Below, in pieces: positions 23,447 to 33,593 of a stretch of 64,000 nt of DNA. The DNA comes from Dentipellis sp. KUC8613. Taxonomy: Eukaryota; Basidiomycota; Agaricomycetes; Russulales; Hericiaceae. Under the pieces are notes generated by a model. It did not search any database and was not told where the DNA came from. It was given only the letters and a program-made list of their open reading frames with translations. Within the stretch, counting starts at the first letter, position 1, and every line of letters starts with the position of its first letter. The stretch spans positions 124,001 to 188,000 of the forward strand of contig NSJX01000042.1 in NCBI GenBank assembly GCA_002286715.1, given 5' to 3'. The translations under genes were made by a program, and so were the position numbers.

Positions 23447-24498
23447 AATTGGTATTTCCAGGCGGTAGACTTGCCCACTTGTCATGTGGTTGCTCTTCTG
23501 GCGGGTCGTTTGGTCAGTCATACCAACTCTGTCGATGTTGGCGGCAACGGTCCTGCGCGCTTCCATGCTGCTGTGCGAACTGTTTTCCGGACTGACTCAC
23601 AGATTGGATTTCCCGTGTAACGCAGTCGACCCAGCAGGAGTTAACGACCCGGTGTGGCGAATACGTGGCTATATGCCCTATCGTTGTCGCTGGCCGATTT
23701 ATCCTTCGTCGCGATCTATACGGGCTCGGAGAACCAGTCTTGACTTTGGCTGTACCGGGAGCTCATGGCTGCAATTTAACCTCCGTGGTATATGCCAAGA
23801 TGGTTCATATGTGCATCACGTCCTCTGAAGTAAGTGTAGTTTCTATTCCCAGACGACGGGCTCTTAGGCTGGTCATACATCAGGGGCCGTTGAATCCAAC
23901 CGAGGTTATTCCGCCCATACAAACAGTAGATACCGTGGCACTGACACCGGCAGCTGATGGTGCCAGCGGTTGGTGATAAACCACATCCCGCCCCTCCGTG
24001 TAGGCCCGCAACCGTACACGTCAACTACGTCCTGCATGGTGCATTTCTCCTCGCCGGCTCGAGCCTGTCCACCTCATCTCTTAGCGCAGACATGCCTCCT
24101 CCACGCTCCTCTCGACAGTCTGCACTCGTCTGCAACCTCGTCGACTTTGCACACCTTGAACGGAACATAGGTGGGTGATGGACGGCAGCAAGTTGCGCTG
24201 TCCTACTCACCACCCCGCATGATATGTTGATCATCCGGCGGGGATCAATCTCGCCACTGCCGCCTGGTTTGCCGCAGCCCATACTTATGTCACCTCGCCT
24301 CATTCCAGGCTATGAAGCGTTGTGCTATACCATCAAAGATAGGGTTCGCTATTCAGTCTGGCGGACGTTGCAAAAACGATCGACGAGCATGTGAAGAATG
24401 CTCCCGTTTCTCCCCTTTATTTTTACCCGTGAGCACCGCCTACATCGCGCCTCCTCCGACCCTGACGAGGCAGCTTGCTCTGCAAATCAGTCCAGGCA
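23447..24498 (+). pseudogene. Decayed unidentified gene, copy B (relic X')
   Basis: Counterpart of 18.2-19.4 kb. Protein-like peptides are retained but frames are broken, for example by one extra base near 23560 relative to copy A (CGCGCTTCC versus CGCGCTCC) and by in-frame stops. The 3' part (LADVAKTIDEHVKNAPVSPL then YFYP, next to a GTGAGC donor) is still clean, suggesting decay is not ancient. The TIR element at 24501 cuts the segment off. Product unknown. Confidence 0.35.
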
Positions 24499-24836
24499 TA
24501 CTGTCCCTGACCCGGTAATGCAAACGGGCCTAGTAATGCAAACACTCGTTTTCTGCAATTACGGCTCACATGTAAGACGCATAAAAAATCAGGGATGTAG
24601 AACTGTATCTATTGATATGGTATCTAGAAGTAGTAGTTGTGAAACGGAGTATATCAAGAGAAAGAAATCGAAAGGTGTGTTTTATCAGGTCTGCCCAAAA
24701 TTCATCATGCGTACTCATACATATCTCAGGTATCCACTTGTCAAATTTGAAGAGCTCACGACAACGGGAATGTGCCCGTTTGCACGGTTGTGTATAAGAG
24801 CAATGGAAAAGCTCGAGATTTGGACAGCTTTCGCCG

Positions 24837-25278
24837 GTGCCGAATGAAACTCCGCCCCACGCAGAGCTTGGCTTGCCTCAGTCGCCCGCAACATGCACGG
24901 TTTCGGCATTGCGGCAAGTCAGCGGAGCCTCAATTCTGTTGATGCAATTTCATCGCGCCTCGATGCTTTGGCGTACTGTCCCTGTCCCGGTAATGTAAAA
25001 GTTTTACTAACAGTGTCCCGTTGTCCCACAACTGCGTTATCCCTCATTTTAACATCACATTTCGATTTGAGTACATCTTGGCTGCACTTAGTGCAGATTT
25101 CTAATTTTTTGGAGGAGTGGAAAGTACTTTCGGCAGTGTTGCAAAAAGGGGGCCCGTTTGCACGCCAAGGCGTCGAGACGCCACAAAAACGCGTCGCGGG
25201 AATTGACACTCCGCCTCGATGCCGCAGTGCCGAATGCAGGCCAGGCTGCGGTGTTCAAGCGGAGTCTCGTTCGGCACG
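24837..25278. repeat. Inverted repeat arms of about 125-135 bp within the TIR elements
   Basis: 24837-24973 and about 25152-25278 are inverted diverged copies: GTGCCGAATG...AACTCCGC... on + reappears as the complement. Translations show the relation (FGIAASQRSLNSVDAISSRL on +; FGTAASRRSVNSRDAFLWRL on -). The inner element's left end falls at the edge of the first arm. The long palindrome is typical of foldback/MITE structures; the peptide likeness is a by-product of the repeat. Confidence 0.65.
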
Positions 25279-25665
25279 CCGTAGGTGTGTTGGACATCCT
25301 GTCCATTTCGCAAATGTTGGCATATACAGGCGTGCTCCTGCCATTCTTCGCCTAAAAAAACATGTCGAGGACACTTTCTGAATGACACTGAACAACATCT
25401 TGGGCTTTTCGGAAGCTCGGAGGCTGTGGGACGCGATAGCGAGGCTCCGACTTTTAGTTACACCTGTTGCAAAACCCTCCGAAACGCACTGTTGATTTTC
25501 TAACACTCGCAAAATCGAGCCGCACACTTATTCCTCTTGCATACAGAGATTGGTATCTATCTCCTATTCTTTCATATTTTTGTTACTGTACAGACATACG
25601 TGCTGTGGACGGGAACATCGAATTTTGTGCTACTGGTCCATGTTACATAACCGGGACAGGGACAG
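24976..25665. mobile_element. Nested TIR element, inner copy, TA flanks
   Basis: The left end CTGTCCCTGTCCCGGTAATG follows TA at 24974-24975; the right end is inverted (TAACCGGGACAGGGACAG), followed by TA at 25666-25667. The termini differ from the outer element at one diagnostic base (CTGTCCC versus CTGACCC), so this is a second insertion of a related element inside the first. About 690 bp, no coding capacity seen. Confidence 0.75.
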
Positions 25666-26267
25666 TAATGCAAACGCATTTACATTACCGGGTCAGGGAC
25701 AGTACGAATTGCTATGTGTTTTGCACATGCTATTCAAGAATGCGGCATGACCGTGTCTGGGCCCAAGACAAGGTCGATGTGGCACGCGGCTTGCGATTGG
25801 GCCGATGTTGGCCGCCACGACACTTATGACTGAAGTTTCTTCCGGCCATTCCATCATCTGTTAGTCTCATCAGTTTCATCCCTGCAGCACATACCGCAGG
25901 GCGATCTCGCTCGTAGCAAGGAACACAACGGAGTAGCTATGTACCTCCAGAAAATGGGCGCTCAATATTCAGGTGGGTCTTGGGAGCTCGCCGATTGTCG
26001 TCTTCCATTGACATATACCATAGTTTTCACTCCTCGCTCGTCGTCATAGACTCAGAAGACCCTGGCAGATTTTTGCGCGCGTTGCGTGGTCTCGAGCGCA
26101 GGGTCCCCTCCGTCGCGTGTGAGGTCGGCGAGTTCTGTGCATCCCGCAATCACTCTGTGATAGGACTTTCTGAATTTCCTCGTGATCTGCCGCTAGTGCA
26201 GCAAATGGTGCCGGTCTCCCGCAGCCACCTCAACCACCCGACAATGCGGCCATGCATATTCAGATTG

Positions 26268-26276
26268 CTATAAGTA
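26268..26276 (+). promoter_or_regulatory. TATA box of protease 2
   Basis: CTATAAGTA, 111 bp before ATG 26379, in a context almost identical to protease 1 (GCGGCCATGCATAT upstream). Conservation across the duplication supports function. Confidence 0.7.
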
Positions 26277-26378
26277 CGCCTCGACAGCATCCTCGTTTCG
26301 TCAGGCTGGTCCTTCCCATTCCTTCCATCTCTTGCACCTTCACTTTCACGCATTTCTTCATCGAATACCGTTTCCATC

Positions 26379-27755
26379 ATGCAGTTCACTACGTGGTTCA
26401 ACGCTCTCCTCGCATCTGTTCTCCTCACCATTTCCGTTGGTGACGTCCTCGCCGTCCCCACGTCTCACCAGCCTGGTTCGTGGCCTGCTGCTCTGCAGGC
26501 GCGCAACACGACCGACGCGTACGAATTGTGTGTGCTTCTTCCACATAGCTTCCCTCTTGGATACTGACTGAGGATTTTCTAGGGGACTAGCTCGCCGTGC
26601 TGCGGCATCCTTCTCTACGCCCATCACGACCATCGCTAATGACGCTGCATTCCACGTCCAAGTGACAATTGGAAAGAACCCGAAGCCCTTCCTGCTTCAT
26701 CTCGACTCTGCCACTCCCGATTTATGGGTCTACTCGGCGACCTGTCCTCAGCGTGTGCGTCTCTCTTGGCCTGATTGCTCTCCAAATTTATACTGACGTG
26801 CGACGGCTGGTCCAGGGTACCCACAACGGTGTTACAGCCGCTGCGCCAAACACGTTCAAGGCGACCTCGGCGGTCGTCTTGGACGTTTCTTACCAGGACG
26901 GAGACAAAGCAGAGGGTGAGGGTGGCATAGACACCCTGCTTTTCGCCGGCCAGACGGTCGCGACCCCGCCGCTCCAGTTTGGCGTGGCCGATGAGGTCAC
27001 TGGCCAGTTTCCCAAACTCGCCGAGGACGGAGTCTTGGGGATGGGTCCCCCCGTACGTCCCTGCATCCTTTCCCGCTCAGAGCTCCAGTACTGATCCTCT
27101 CTCTCAGAGCTTCGACGACCCTCCCTTCGACCCGACCGACAAGGAGGAGCACCTGAACCCTCCGTTCATGCAGAACCTCCTCGCCGCGAAGGTGATCTCG
27201 GCCAAGGTCAGCGGCTGGAAGCTTCCCCGAAGCAAGGACACCGGCTCCGTCGGCTCCCTCGCCTTCGGCGCCCCGGACCCCGCCCACTTCGTCGCCCCCC
27301 TCGCCACCGTCAAGTCCGCCCCGCTCAGCGCACGGAACAAGAAGCCGTGGGGTGTCCCCATCACCGCCGCGACGCTCGACGGCGCGGCCCTCCTCGCGAA
27401 GCCGATCTTCGGCTTCGTCGACTTCGGGACCACGGACATCTCGATGTCCGCCGCCGAGGCCGACGCGCTCAACGCCAAGATCACCGGCGCGAAGAAGGTG
27501 TCGGCGGGCAAGTGGAACATCCCCTGCAACACGCAGGCGAAGCTCGCCTTGACGATCGCCGGTAAGGCGTGGCCCATCGACCCGCGCGACCTCGCGTTCA
27601 CGCCCGTTGCGGGCGCCACCGGCCTTTGCCAGTCAAACATCGTTGGTGAGGAGGCAGTGGCGGGACAGTGGATCCTGGGCGGCACGTTCCTCAAGAACGT
27701 GTACACTGTCCTCGACGAGGGCAGCACTCAGGTCTCGTTCGCGCAGCCGAAGTAG
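26379..27755 (+). CDS. Secreted A1 aspartic protease homologue 2, atypical active site
   Basis: Exons 26379-26527, 26583-26754, 26816-27052 and 27108-27755 have exactly the same exon lengths as protease 1 (149, 172, 237, 648 nt) and give 401 residues. Signal peptide LLASVLLTISVGDVLA; GLARRAAASFSTPIT at the start of the mature part; Asp loops LHLDSATPDLWVYS and FGFVDFGTTDISM; ending W-ILGGTFLKNVYTVLDE. Third codon positions in exon 4 are strongly C/G-rich, as in expressed genes. It is the closest relative of protease 1, from the cassette duplication. The same DSA/DFG changes apply, so the lineage carried the altered active site before duplicating. Probable secreted protein; proteolytic activity uncertain. 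Confidence 0.88.
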
Positions 27756-28682
27756 ATGGTGGGAGTATGCTGGAGAGCACGACGACACTTTTGATGACTT
27801 ATGTAGCGTTACGGTATTCGAATCTTTGATGATTTGCGTGCCAGGTGCACCTTTCTTTTCACTCACTTGCGCGATTGAATTCGATTGAAGTTGCTCGTAA
27901 GTATGTAGTACGCGCAAGTATCCGAGCGCCCGTAATAGCCGCTTAGGTGTTCGGTCAGACTTTTCCGGCGTCAATATGCATATGCACGTCGACGTCCGTC
28001 GCGTCTTCGTAAAACCGCGCGTCCAGCAACATCGTGGCAGACACAGTCGTTGGTGACCTCAAGCTAGCTGTTACTGCTTTGACTAGTGTCGCGCCAGCGC
28101 TCGTACCTGGGTGCCAAAAGCGAGTGAGCGCCAGACGCGCTCATGCTACCGTGGCCAAGTAGATGTGCGCGATATTACAGGTTGATCCCACGATCGACTG
28201 CATCCTTTGCTCCATCCTTTCAGCTTGCTTTTCGTAGTTTGTCTGATACAGTTGGATCCCATAGTGTATACGGAGCCATCCTCATGGTTTCCGATTCATG
28301 CGCCCAGGCATCGTATTGAGTCGCCGTCGGCAACAATGTGTACGCCGACTTCCAGTGGCTGGATGTTGTTTTCGTGTTTCGAGAATGCGCGCTCCGAGTA
28401 CTTTCGGGCGTCCCGAGCGGTACGACTTCGGCTTTCTTTTCGTTGGACATGCAGCTACGAAGAGGCTCATAGGGGAATTTCGGTGAGTCCATGTATGTTG
28501 TAGAGAGCCATGAATTTTGTTCTAACGTTCGGCTCGCTGGTGATGTCAAACATAACAGGAAACAGCTCTCATAATTCGGTCCTTTCGCTGAAGAAGTCGT
28601 TGATGGCGACAGTGGTTTGCGCAGTCTCATCACACCCAGGTACGCCCATGACCTAGCGCTGGGAGTATGCTTCGATCGAACG
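27756..28682. other. Spacer between protease 2 and protease 3
   Basis: The 3' flank resembles that of protease 1 (shared stretch around the TATGTAGCG..ACGGTATTCGAAT boxes). The part from about 28.13 kb matches 22.5 kb upstream of the copy A remnant. A 159-codon minus-strand ORF (28220-28699) overlaps the promoter and shows no motif. Confidence 0.55.
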
Positions 28683-28690
28683 TTATAAGA
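28683..28690 (+). promoter_or_regulatory. TATA box of protease 3
   Basis: TTATAAGA, 122 bp before ATG 28805; conserved with CTTATAAGAA upstream of the copy A remnant. Confidence 0.6.
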
Positions 28691-28804
28691 ATGCTTCACT
28701 AGTATCGTCGTCCCCCAAGCTGGTCCTTCCTTTCCTTTCCCTTCCCTTTCATCTTTTTGTGCTAGTCACTTTTACGCAGCCGTTCATCAAGTACCGTTTC
28801 CACT

Positions 28805-30146
28805 ATGCGTTTCTCCCAGCCTTTCAACGCTCTCCTTACATCTGTCGTTCTCACTGTGTACGTCGGAGACGTTCTGGCCATCCCTACATCATATCGATCC
28901 GATTCGTGGCCCACAATGTGCGTGCTGTCGTCTTGCAACTTGGTCGACATGGGCTAATTGATATTCTAGGAATCTCACTCGACGTGCGGCGCCAACCTTC
29001 TCTGTGCCCATCACGACTATCGCCAACGATGCGGCGTTTCACGTTCAGATGATTATCGGCAAGAATACGAGGCCATTTCTTCTCCACCTCGACTCTGCAT
29101 CTCCAGATCTTTGGGTGTACTCCGCGACCTGCCCGCAGAGGGTGTGTCCATACAAGCTACTGAATTGTTCGGATTATACTGACTGACTTATTCAGGGAAC
29201 TCACAACGGTGTCTCCGCAGCGCCACCAAATACGTTCAAGACACTGCCAAATGTTGTCCTGGATGTCGCTTATCAAGACGGTGACAAGGCAGAAGGAGCA
29301 GGTGGTCTGGATGTCTTGCTACTTGCCGGCCAAAGGGCTGCGACGCCAGCGCTCGAATTTGGAGTAGCCGAGGAAGTCACCGGCGAATTTCCTACGTTGG
29401 ATGAGGATGGAGTCTTGGGTCTGGGCCCTCCCGTGCGTGTGTACACCATTCCTTGCATATACCCTGACTGGTGACACTGTAACATTCTCAGGGATTTGAC
29501 GACCCTCCTTTCAACACCAGCTAACAAGGGTGAACACTTGAATCCCCCGTTCATGCAGAACCTGCTCGCTGCCCGAGTGATCCCGGCCAAGGTCACCAGC
29601 TGGAAACTGCCCCGCACCAAGGACGCTGGCTCCGTCGGCTCCCTTGCATTTGGTGCACCCGATCCCACCCATTTTGTTCCTAGTACCCTCATTGCTCTGA
29701 AGGCCGCGAAGACCAGCGCGGAAAACCCGAAGCCCTGGGGGATTTCCGTCGCCGCCGCCTCAGTTGACGGAGTTGCCGCCATTTCTAAGCCTTTTCAAGG
29801 CTTCGTGGACTTCGGGACCACGAACATCGTGATGTCCACCACCGAAGCCGATGCACTGAATGGTAGGATCAAGGGCGCCATAAAAGTCTCATTGGGCGTG
29901 TGGCATATTCCTTGCAACACGCAGACGAAACTGGCTTTGGCTATCGGAGGCAAGGTGTGGCCTGTTGACTCCCGCGACCTTGCCTTCCAGCCGGTCGCGG
30001 GCTCTGCGGGCCTGTGCGAATCCAACATCCTCGGGGAGGCGGATGAGGCGGTCGGACAGTGGATTTTGGGCGGCACGTTCCTCAAGAACGTGTATACGAT
30101 CCTTGATGAAGGCAATTCTCAGGTTGGGCTTGCGCAGCCTCGATAG
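28805..30146 (+). CDS. A1 aspartic protease homologue 3, apparently frameshifted in exon 4
   Basis: Exons 28805-28917, 28970-29141, 29196-29432 and 29492-30146 follow the paralogue pattern (172 and 237 nt conserved). Signal peptide LLTSVVLTVYVGDVLA; LTRRAAPTFSVPIT; Asp loops LHLDSASPDLWVYS and FQGFVDFGTTNIVMS; end WILGGTFLKNVYTILDE. Exon 4 has one extra base relative to proteases 1 and 2: after FDDPPFNTS the frame meets TAA at 29522, while the downstream frame (NKGEHLNPPFMQN onward) is intact to 30146. The frame could be rescued by a donor 8 bases further on (GTACAC at 29441), but that would replace the conserved FDDPPFN segment. So this is either a recent pseudogene, a sequence error or a gene with a shifted donor. 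Divergence from proteases 1 and 2 is substantial. Confidence 0.7.
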
Positions 30147-30547
30147 ATGAAGACTGCCAGTGGTCAATGGCGTAGACGACAGTTTGATGACTTATGTAGC
30201 ATTAGGGCCATTAGCGTATTCGATGAATTGTATGCCAGGTGCACTTTTCTTGACATTCGCGTAAGAGATTGGACAGAAAGTACAATCGGCACTTGCAGGT
30301 CTTATTGGTGCTTGGTTTGATTTGAACCCATCCGGCTTCACGCGTTCCGCGTCTTCGCGAAATTTGTCTGGAGGCAGTACTCGTCGCGCCTGCCTACTTA
30401 CTGCTGCCTGTTTGGAATTACTTACAGAAAGCACGGTGTTCTACAATATTGTGCATCTCCTCGGTTTGCGCATCCTCGTTTTCGTGCCCAATGGTCTATG
30501 ACTACTAAAGGCCTAACTCACCACCTATCTTCGCTACAGTGTACGGC
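30147..30547. other. Spacer between protease 3 and ferroportin
   Basis: Contains the 3' flank of protease 3 and the ferroportin promoter/leader. Bases about 30340-30410 (GCGTTCCGCGTCTTCGCGAA) are the source of the short block in the copy A fusion. A CTACAG at 30534-30539 could be the acceptor of an intron in the leader. Confidence 0.5.
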
Positions 30548-32333
30548 ATGGACGCTGACCGTGACTCTGACGCGCCTTCTTCGCCTTCAGTCCTGCACGT
30601 TCAACACTCTCACGAGGAGCACGAGCTCGAGATATCTCCTTTCATTGAAGAGCCTTTGTCGTCGGCTGTCGCACCGAGCTCGTTAAGGCGCCGTCTCTAC
30701 ATCTCTCACTTCTTCTCGACATGGAACTCCCGCGTGTTCGAGTTCGGCGCCATGCTGTTCTTCGCTAGCATATTTCCAAACACGCTCCTTCCGATGTCGG
30801 CCTACGCATTGACGCGCTCTCTTTCGGCGATCGCGTCTGCACCGGGGATAGGACGGTACATCGATCATGGCGATCGCTTGGCCGTGGTGAGGACTTCGAT
30901 AGGTGAGTAGGGCAGTTTGTCCTGTGCTCACGGACGCTCATCGCGTGGGAGGCAGTGGGCCAGCGGGCTGCTGTGGCACTCTCTTGCATTGTTTTCTGGA
31001 TTCTGTCGAGGGTGACGAGAACACTGTCCACAAGTATTCTCGGAACAACGATCTTAGCCGCTCTCGCTTGTGTCGAGAAGCCGTGTTCGGTCTTGAACTT
31101 GATCTCTGTTGAGCGCGATTGGGTGAGTAATTGCGTTCACTGGAATTTCAGCGACTGAGACACCGATGTGGAAGGCTGTCGTCATCGCAGGAAGCGACAC
31201 GGACACGCTGCAGGGTAGGTACCGTTTGGATGAGCCGTATTTTCTATGAAATCATTGACAGTCGGACCGTTGGTTTAGCCCTCAATGCGCAGATGCGGCG
31301 TATAGATCTCTTCTGCAAGCTTGTTGGGCCACTTCTGATTGCGGCCATCTGCGATTTCTCTCTGAACGCCGGTATCTACACTGTCTTCGGGCTTGGTGCA
31401 TTCTCCGTCGCTGTTGAGTATTATGCTATCGCGGAGGTATGTCTTGCTATTTATTCTACGAGGCGACCTCACAGATATTCGACTTGTAGGTCTATGGGAT
31501 GGTCCCTGAACTCAAACGACAATCGACCACAGTAGACGATGAGCTGCAACCAGCATCGTCACGCGATGCTTCTGCTTCGTCCACATGCATGCCGACAAAA
31601 TTCTGCTCGCTTTTCTCTGGCCTATCGGCTTATCTCCGCCACCCTGCTTTCCTGCCATCGTTCACGCTCTCGCTCTTATACCTCACCGTCCTCACGTTCG
31701 GCGGGCAGATGGTGACGTACCTCCTCTCAGCTGGCTACACCCCCTTATCCATTGGATTAATCCGGGCCTGCTCGACTTGTTTCGAGATTTCCGCGACGTG
31801 GATCGCACCGAAGGTTATGTCGCATATCGGCCCTGTGCGCGGGGGTATCTGGTTTCTCAACTGGCAGATCGTGTCCCTCGCGATTGCCATGCAGCTATTC
31901 TGGACGATCAAAGACCCGTATGTCGCTGCGTCGTCGTTGGTTGCCGGCGTGGTACTCAGCCGCGTCGGATTATGGGGTTTCGATCTGTGCGCACAGGTCA
32001 TCGTGCAGGAGGCGCGTCTTGAATCTCGCATTCATCTTCTAACGGATACTGACGACTATGACTTTCCAGGAGGTGGGAGACGAGAACAGAGGCTCGTTCT
32101 CGACCACCGAAGCATCTTTCCAGAATGCCTTCGAGCTCCTCTCGTATCTGTCAACCATGGTCTTTTCCCGCCCAGAGCAATTCCGCTACCCGGTCCTGAT
32201 CAGCTGCGTTGCAGTCTCGTGCGCGGGAATCCTCTATTCGGTCTTCGTGAGGCGGCGGAGAGGACATTTGGTGCATTTCTCGAGCTGCGTCAAGCTTCGG
32301 CACGGGATGCAACGGATTCACGACGGATGGTGA
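30548..32333 (+). CDS. Ferroportin (SLC40A1 family iron exporter)
   Basis: A multispanning iron(II) exporter. Exons 30548-30902, 30956-31122, 31175-31214, 31279-31436, 31490-32011 and 32070-32333 join to 501 residues. Family landmarks: LYISHFFSTWNSRVFEFG in the first membrane helix region, LISVERDWAVVIAGSDTDTL, LNAQMRRIDLFCKLVGPLLI, AEVYGMVPEL, FGGQMVTYLLSAGYTPLSIG, then EASFQNAFELLSYLSTMVF and RPEQFRYPVLIS, ending in a basic tail (FVRRRRGHLVHFSS). The last intron has to start with GC (GAG|GCGCGT, ending TTTCCAG) to keep the conserved VQEEV reading; the next GT would shift the frame. Start ATG 30548 is the first in frame after a possible leader acceptor. It closes copy B; only its last exon survives in copy A. 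Confidence 0.9.
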
Positions 32334-32693
32334 GCTGTTATCCTCGGGCCGTACGGAGCCTCATGCCCCACGGCTCTTCCGCATTTCGTGGTCGGCCGAT
32401 CTCTGTGCAACTAGATAGATGTGACGAAGCGCGTAGAATATGTTGAGATGCTGAAAGTCGGGCTGTTGAGACGGTGAAGGAAATTGACGAGCGCCCGCCA
32501 CGGACGTCCAGTCTGGTACTTGGTGCATAATGTGAACCGTGAATTCATTTGCCCAGACTGCCTGCATCCCCATGCAACTCCTTAACTCCTGCCTACAACT
32601 TGTGCTGAGCCTCTCGGTGTTTGTGAAAGCGGTGGACGACCAAATTAATATTGCAAATAAGTTAGAAGTATCGGAGACAGTTCGACAATTCAG
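32334..32693. other. Convergent 3' regions of ferroportin and COQ9
   Basis: 360 bp between two stop codons on opposite strands; no coding signal. The duplicated sequence ends close to the ferroportin stop, so this part is single-copy in the window. Confidence 0.6.
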
Positions 32694-33593
32694 CTAGAAG
32701 ACGCCAGAGCTCTTGATGATGCCCGCCCAGCTCTTGAGGACATACGACGAGAACAGCTCTGTCTCGTCGACGGCCTGCTTCACCTTCGCCGCGGAGTCGA
32801 GCAGCGAGTCCAAGAACGCATCTGCCGTCTCGGGGGACGTAAGCTGGTGAAGCTCTATGATATAGACCATAAGTGCATGTGCTGAAGCCATCAGATATTG
32901 GAGACGCACCGGCTGCAGTATACACGGCTGCAAGCGTTGCGCGGCGTTTGTACCAAGACAGCTGCGGGACTAGCATTGAGAACATACGTCTGACATCGAA
33001 TAAACGAGTGTTACATACCCCAATGGTGGGCTCTTTAGCCGCATAGCAAGCTTCGTCCGCGACGCCAGCCGCATGCCAGAATGCCGGTCGGGGGTCAAGA
33101 GGGGGCACGCCGGACTGGGGCGACGCCAGCAGCGCAAACGCCTACACCGGCACCAAGATCCAAAGTACACAAGCATGAGCTATTCTCAAGATTGCACCAT
33201 CAGCTGCGCCTCGACTGACCTCGGGCAGGTGTGCGAGCACAGGCTCGTTGTAGCGCAGGCGCCCGCGCAGCGCGTCCCTCGCGCTCGGGACGGGCGTGCG
33301 CATCTGCACGCGGCCCTCCGCGAGCCACGCCTGGACGAGCGTGCGCCGCGCGTTGTCGCCCGCGCCGAAGAGCGCAGACACGGCGCTGTCGGTGAGCGGC
33401 TCCGCGCGCGGCTCGGGGAGCGCGAGGACCGAGCGCGCGAGCGTCTCGCGCGTGAAGCCGTGCTCTTTCACCAGCGGCACGGCGAGCTGCAGCAGACGTG
33501 CTCTATCGTGATTTCAGTGAATAATTAGGATCGCATAGTTAGGATTGGGGTGTTGTGGGACGGTGTAGAGGGTACAGACCTCATGGCGGCCAT
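32694..33593 (-). CDS. COQ9: Ubiquinone biosynthesis protein COQ9
   Basis: COQ9 is a TetR-fold lipid-binding protein of the mitochondrial CoQ synthome that assists COQ7 in the hydroxylation of demethoxy-quinone. Exons in transcript order are 33593-33580, 33502-33220, 33141-33019, 32961-32910 and 32854-32694 (210 residues). Motifs: LLQLAVPLVKEHGFTRETLA, GDNARRTLVQAWLAEGR, LRYNEPVLAHLPEAFALLAS, the region ending AKEPTIG, SWYKRRATLAAVYTAAELH, ETADAFLDSLL and FSSYVLKSWAGIIKSSGVF. The first exon is only 14 nt (MAAMR). No long targeting presequence is visible, though the N-terminus is short and basic-amphipathic; a further upstream start cannot be ruled out. Divergent from eIF3j. Confidence 0.9.

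Larger units (their letters stand above)
24501..25702. mobile_element. Non-autonomous TIR element (MITE-like), outer copy, TA flanks
   Basis: The left end CTGTCCCTGACCCGGTAATG follows TA at 24499-24500; the right end is its inverted complement (CATTACCGGGTCAGGGACAG), followed by TA at 25703-25704. The terminal ~20 bases match perfectly. No transposase frame is seen in 1.2 kb. The TA flank fits a Tc1/mariner-like target site, but the family assignment is inference. It interrupts the region between relic X' and the protease 2 promoter. Confidence 0.8.
23447..32333 (+). repeat. Tandem segmental duplication, copy B
   Basis: The more complete copy: relic X', protease 2, protease 3, ferroportin. 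It starts immediately after the ferroportin stop of copy A, so the junction lies at the end of that gene. It is about 8.9 kb, of which 1.2 kb is an inserted TIR element absent from copy A at the equivalent place. Confidence 0.78.

Noticed and set aside
28220..28699. 159-codon minus-strand ORF
   Set aside because: Overlaps the protease 3 promoter and does not survive in the matching copy A sequence at 22.5-22.75 kb.
17230..32333. Reading the protease/ferroportin block as a biosynthetic or defence cluster
   Set aside because: The grouping is explained by tandem duplication of adjacent genes; no shared pathway is evident.
31499..32446. Continuing ferroportin through 32012 without splicing (ORF to 32446)
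   Set aside because: It would replace the conserved C-terminal membrane segment by unrelated sequence; the GC-AG splice restores it.
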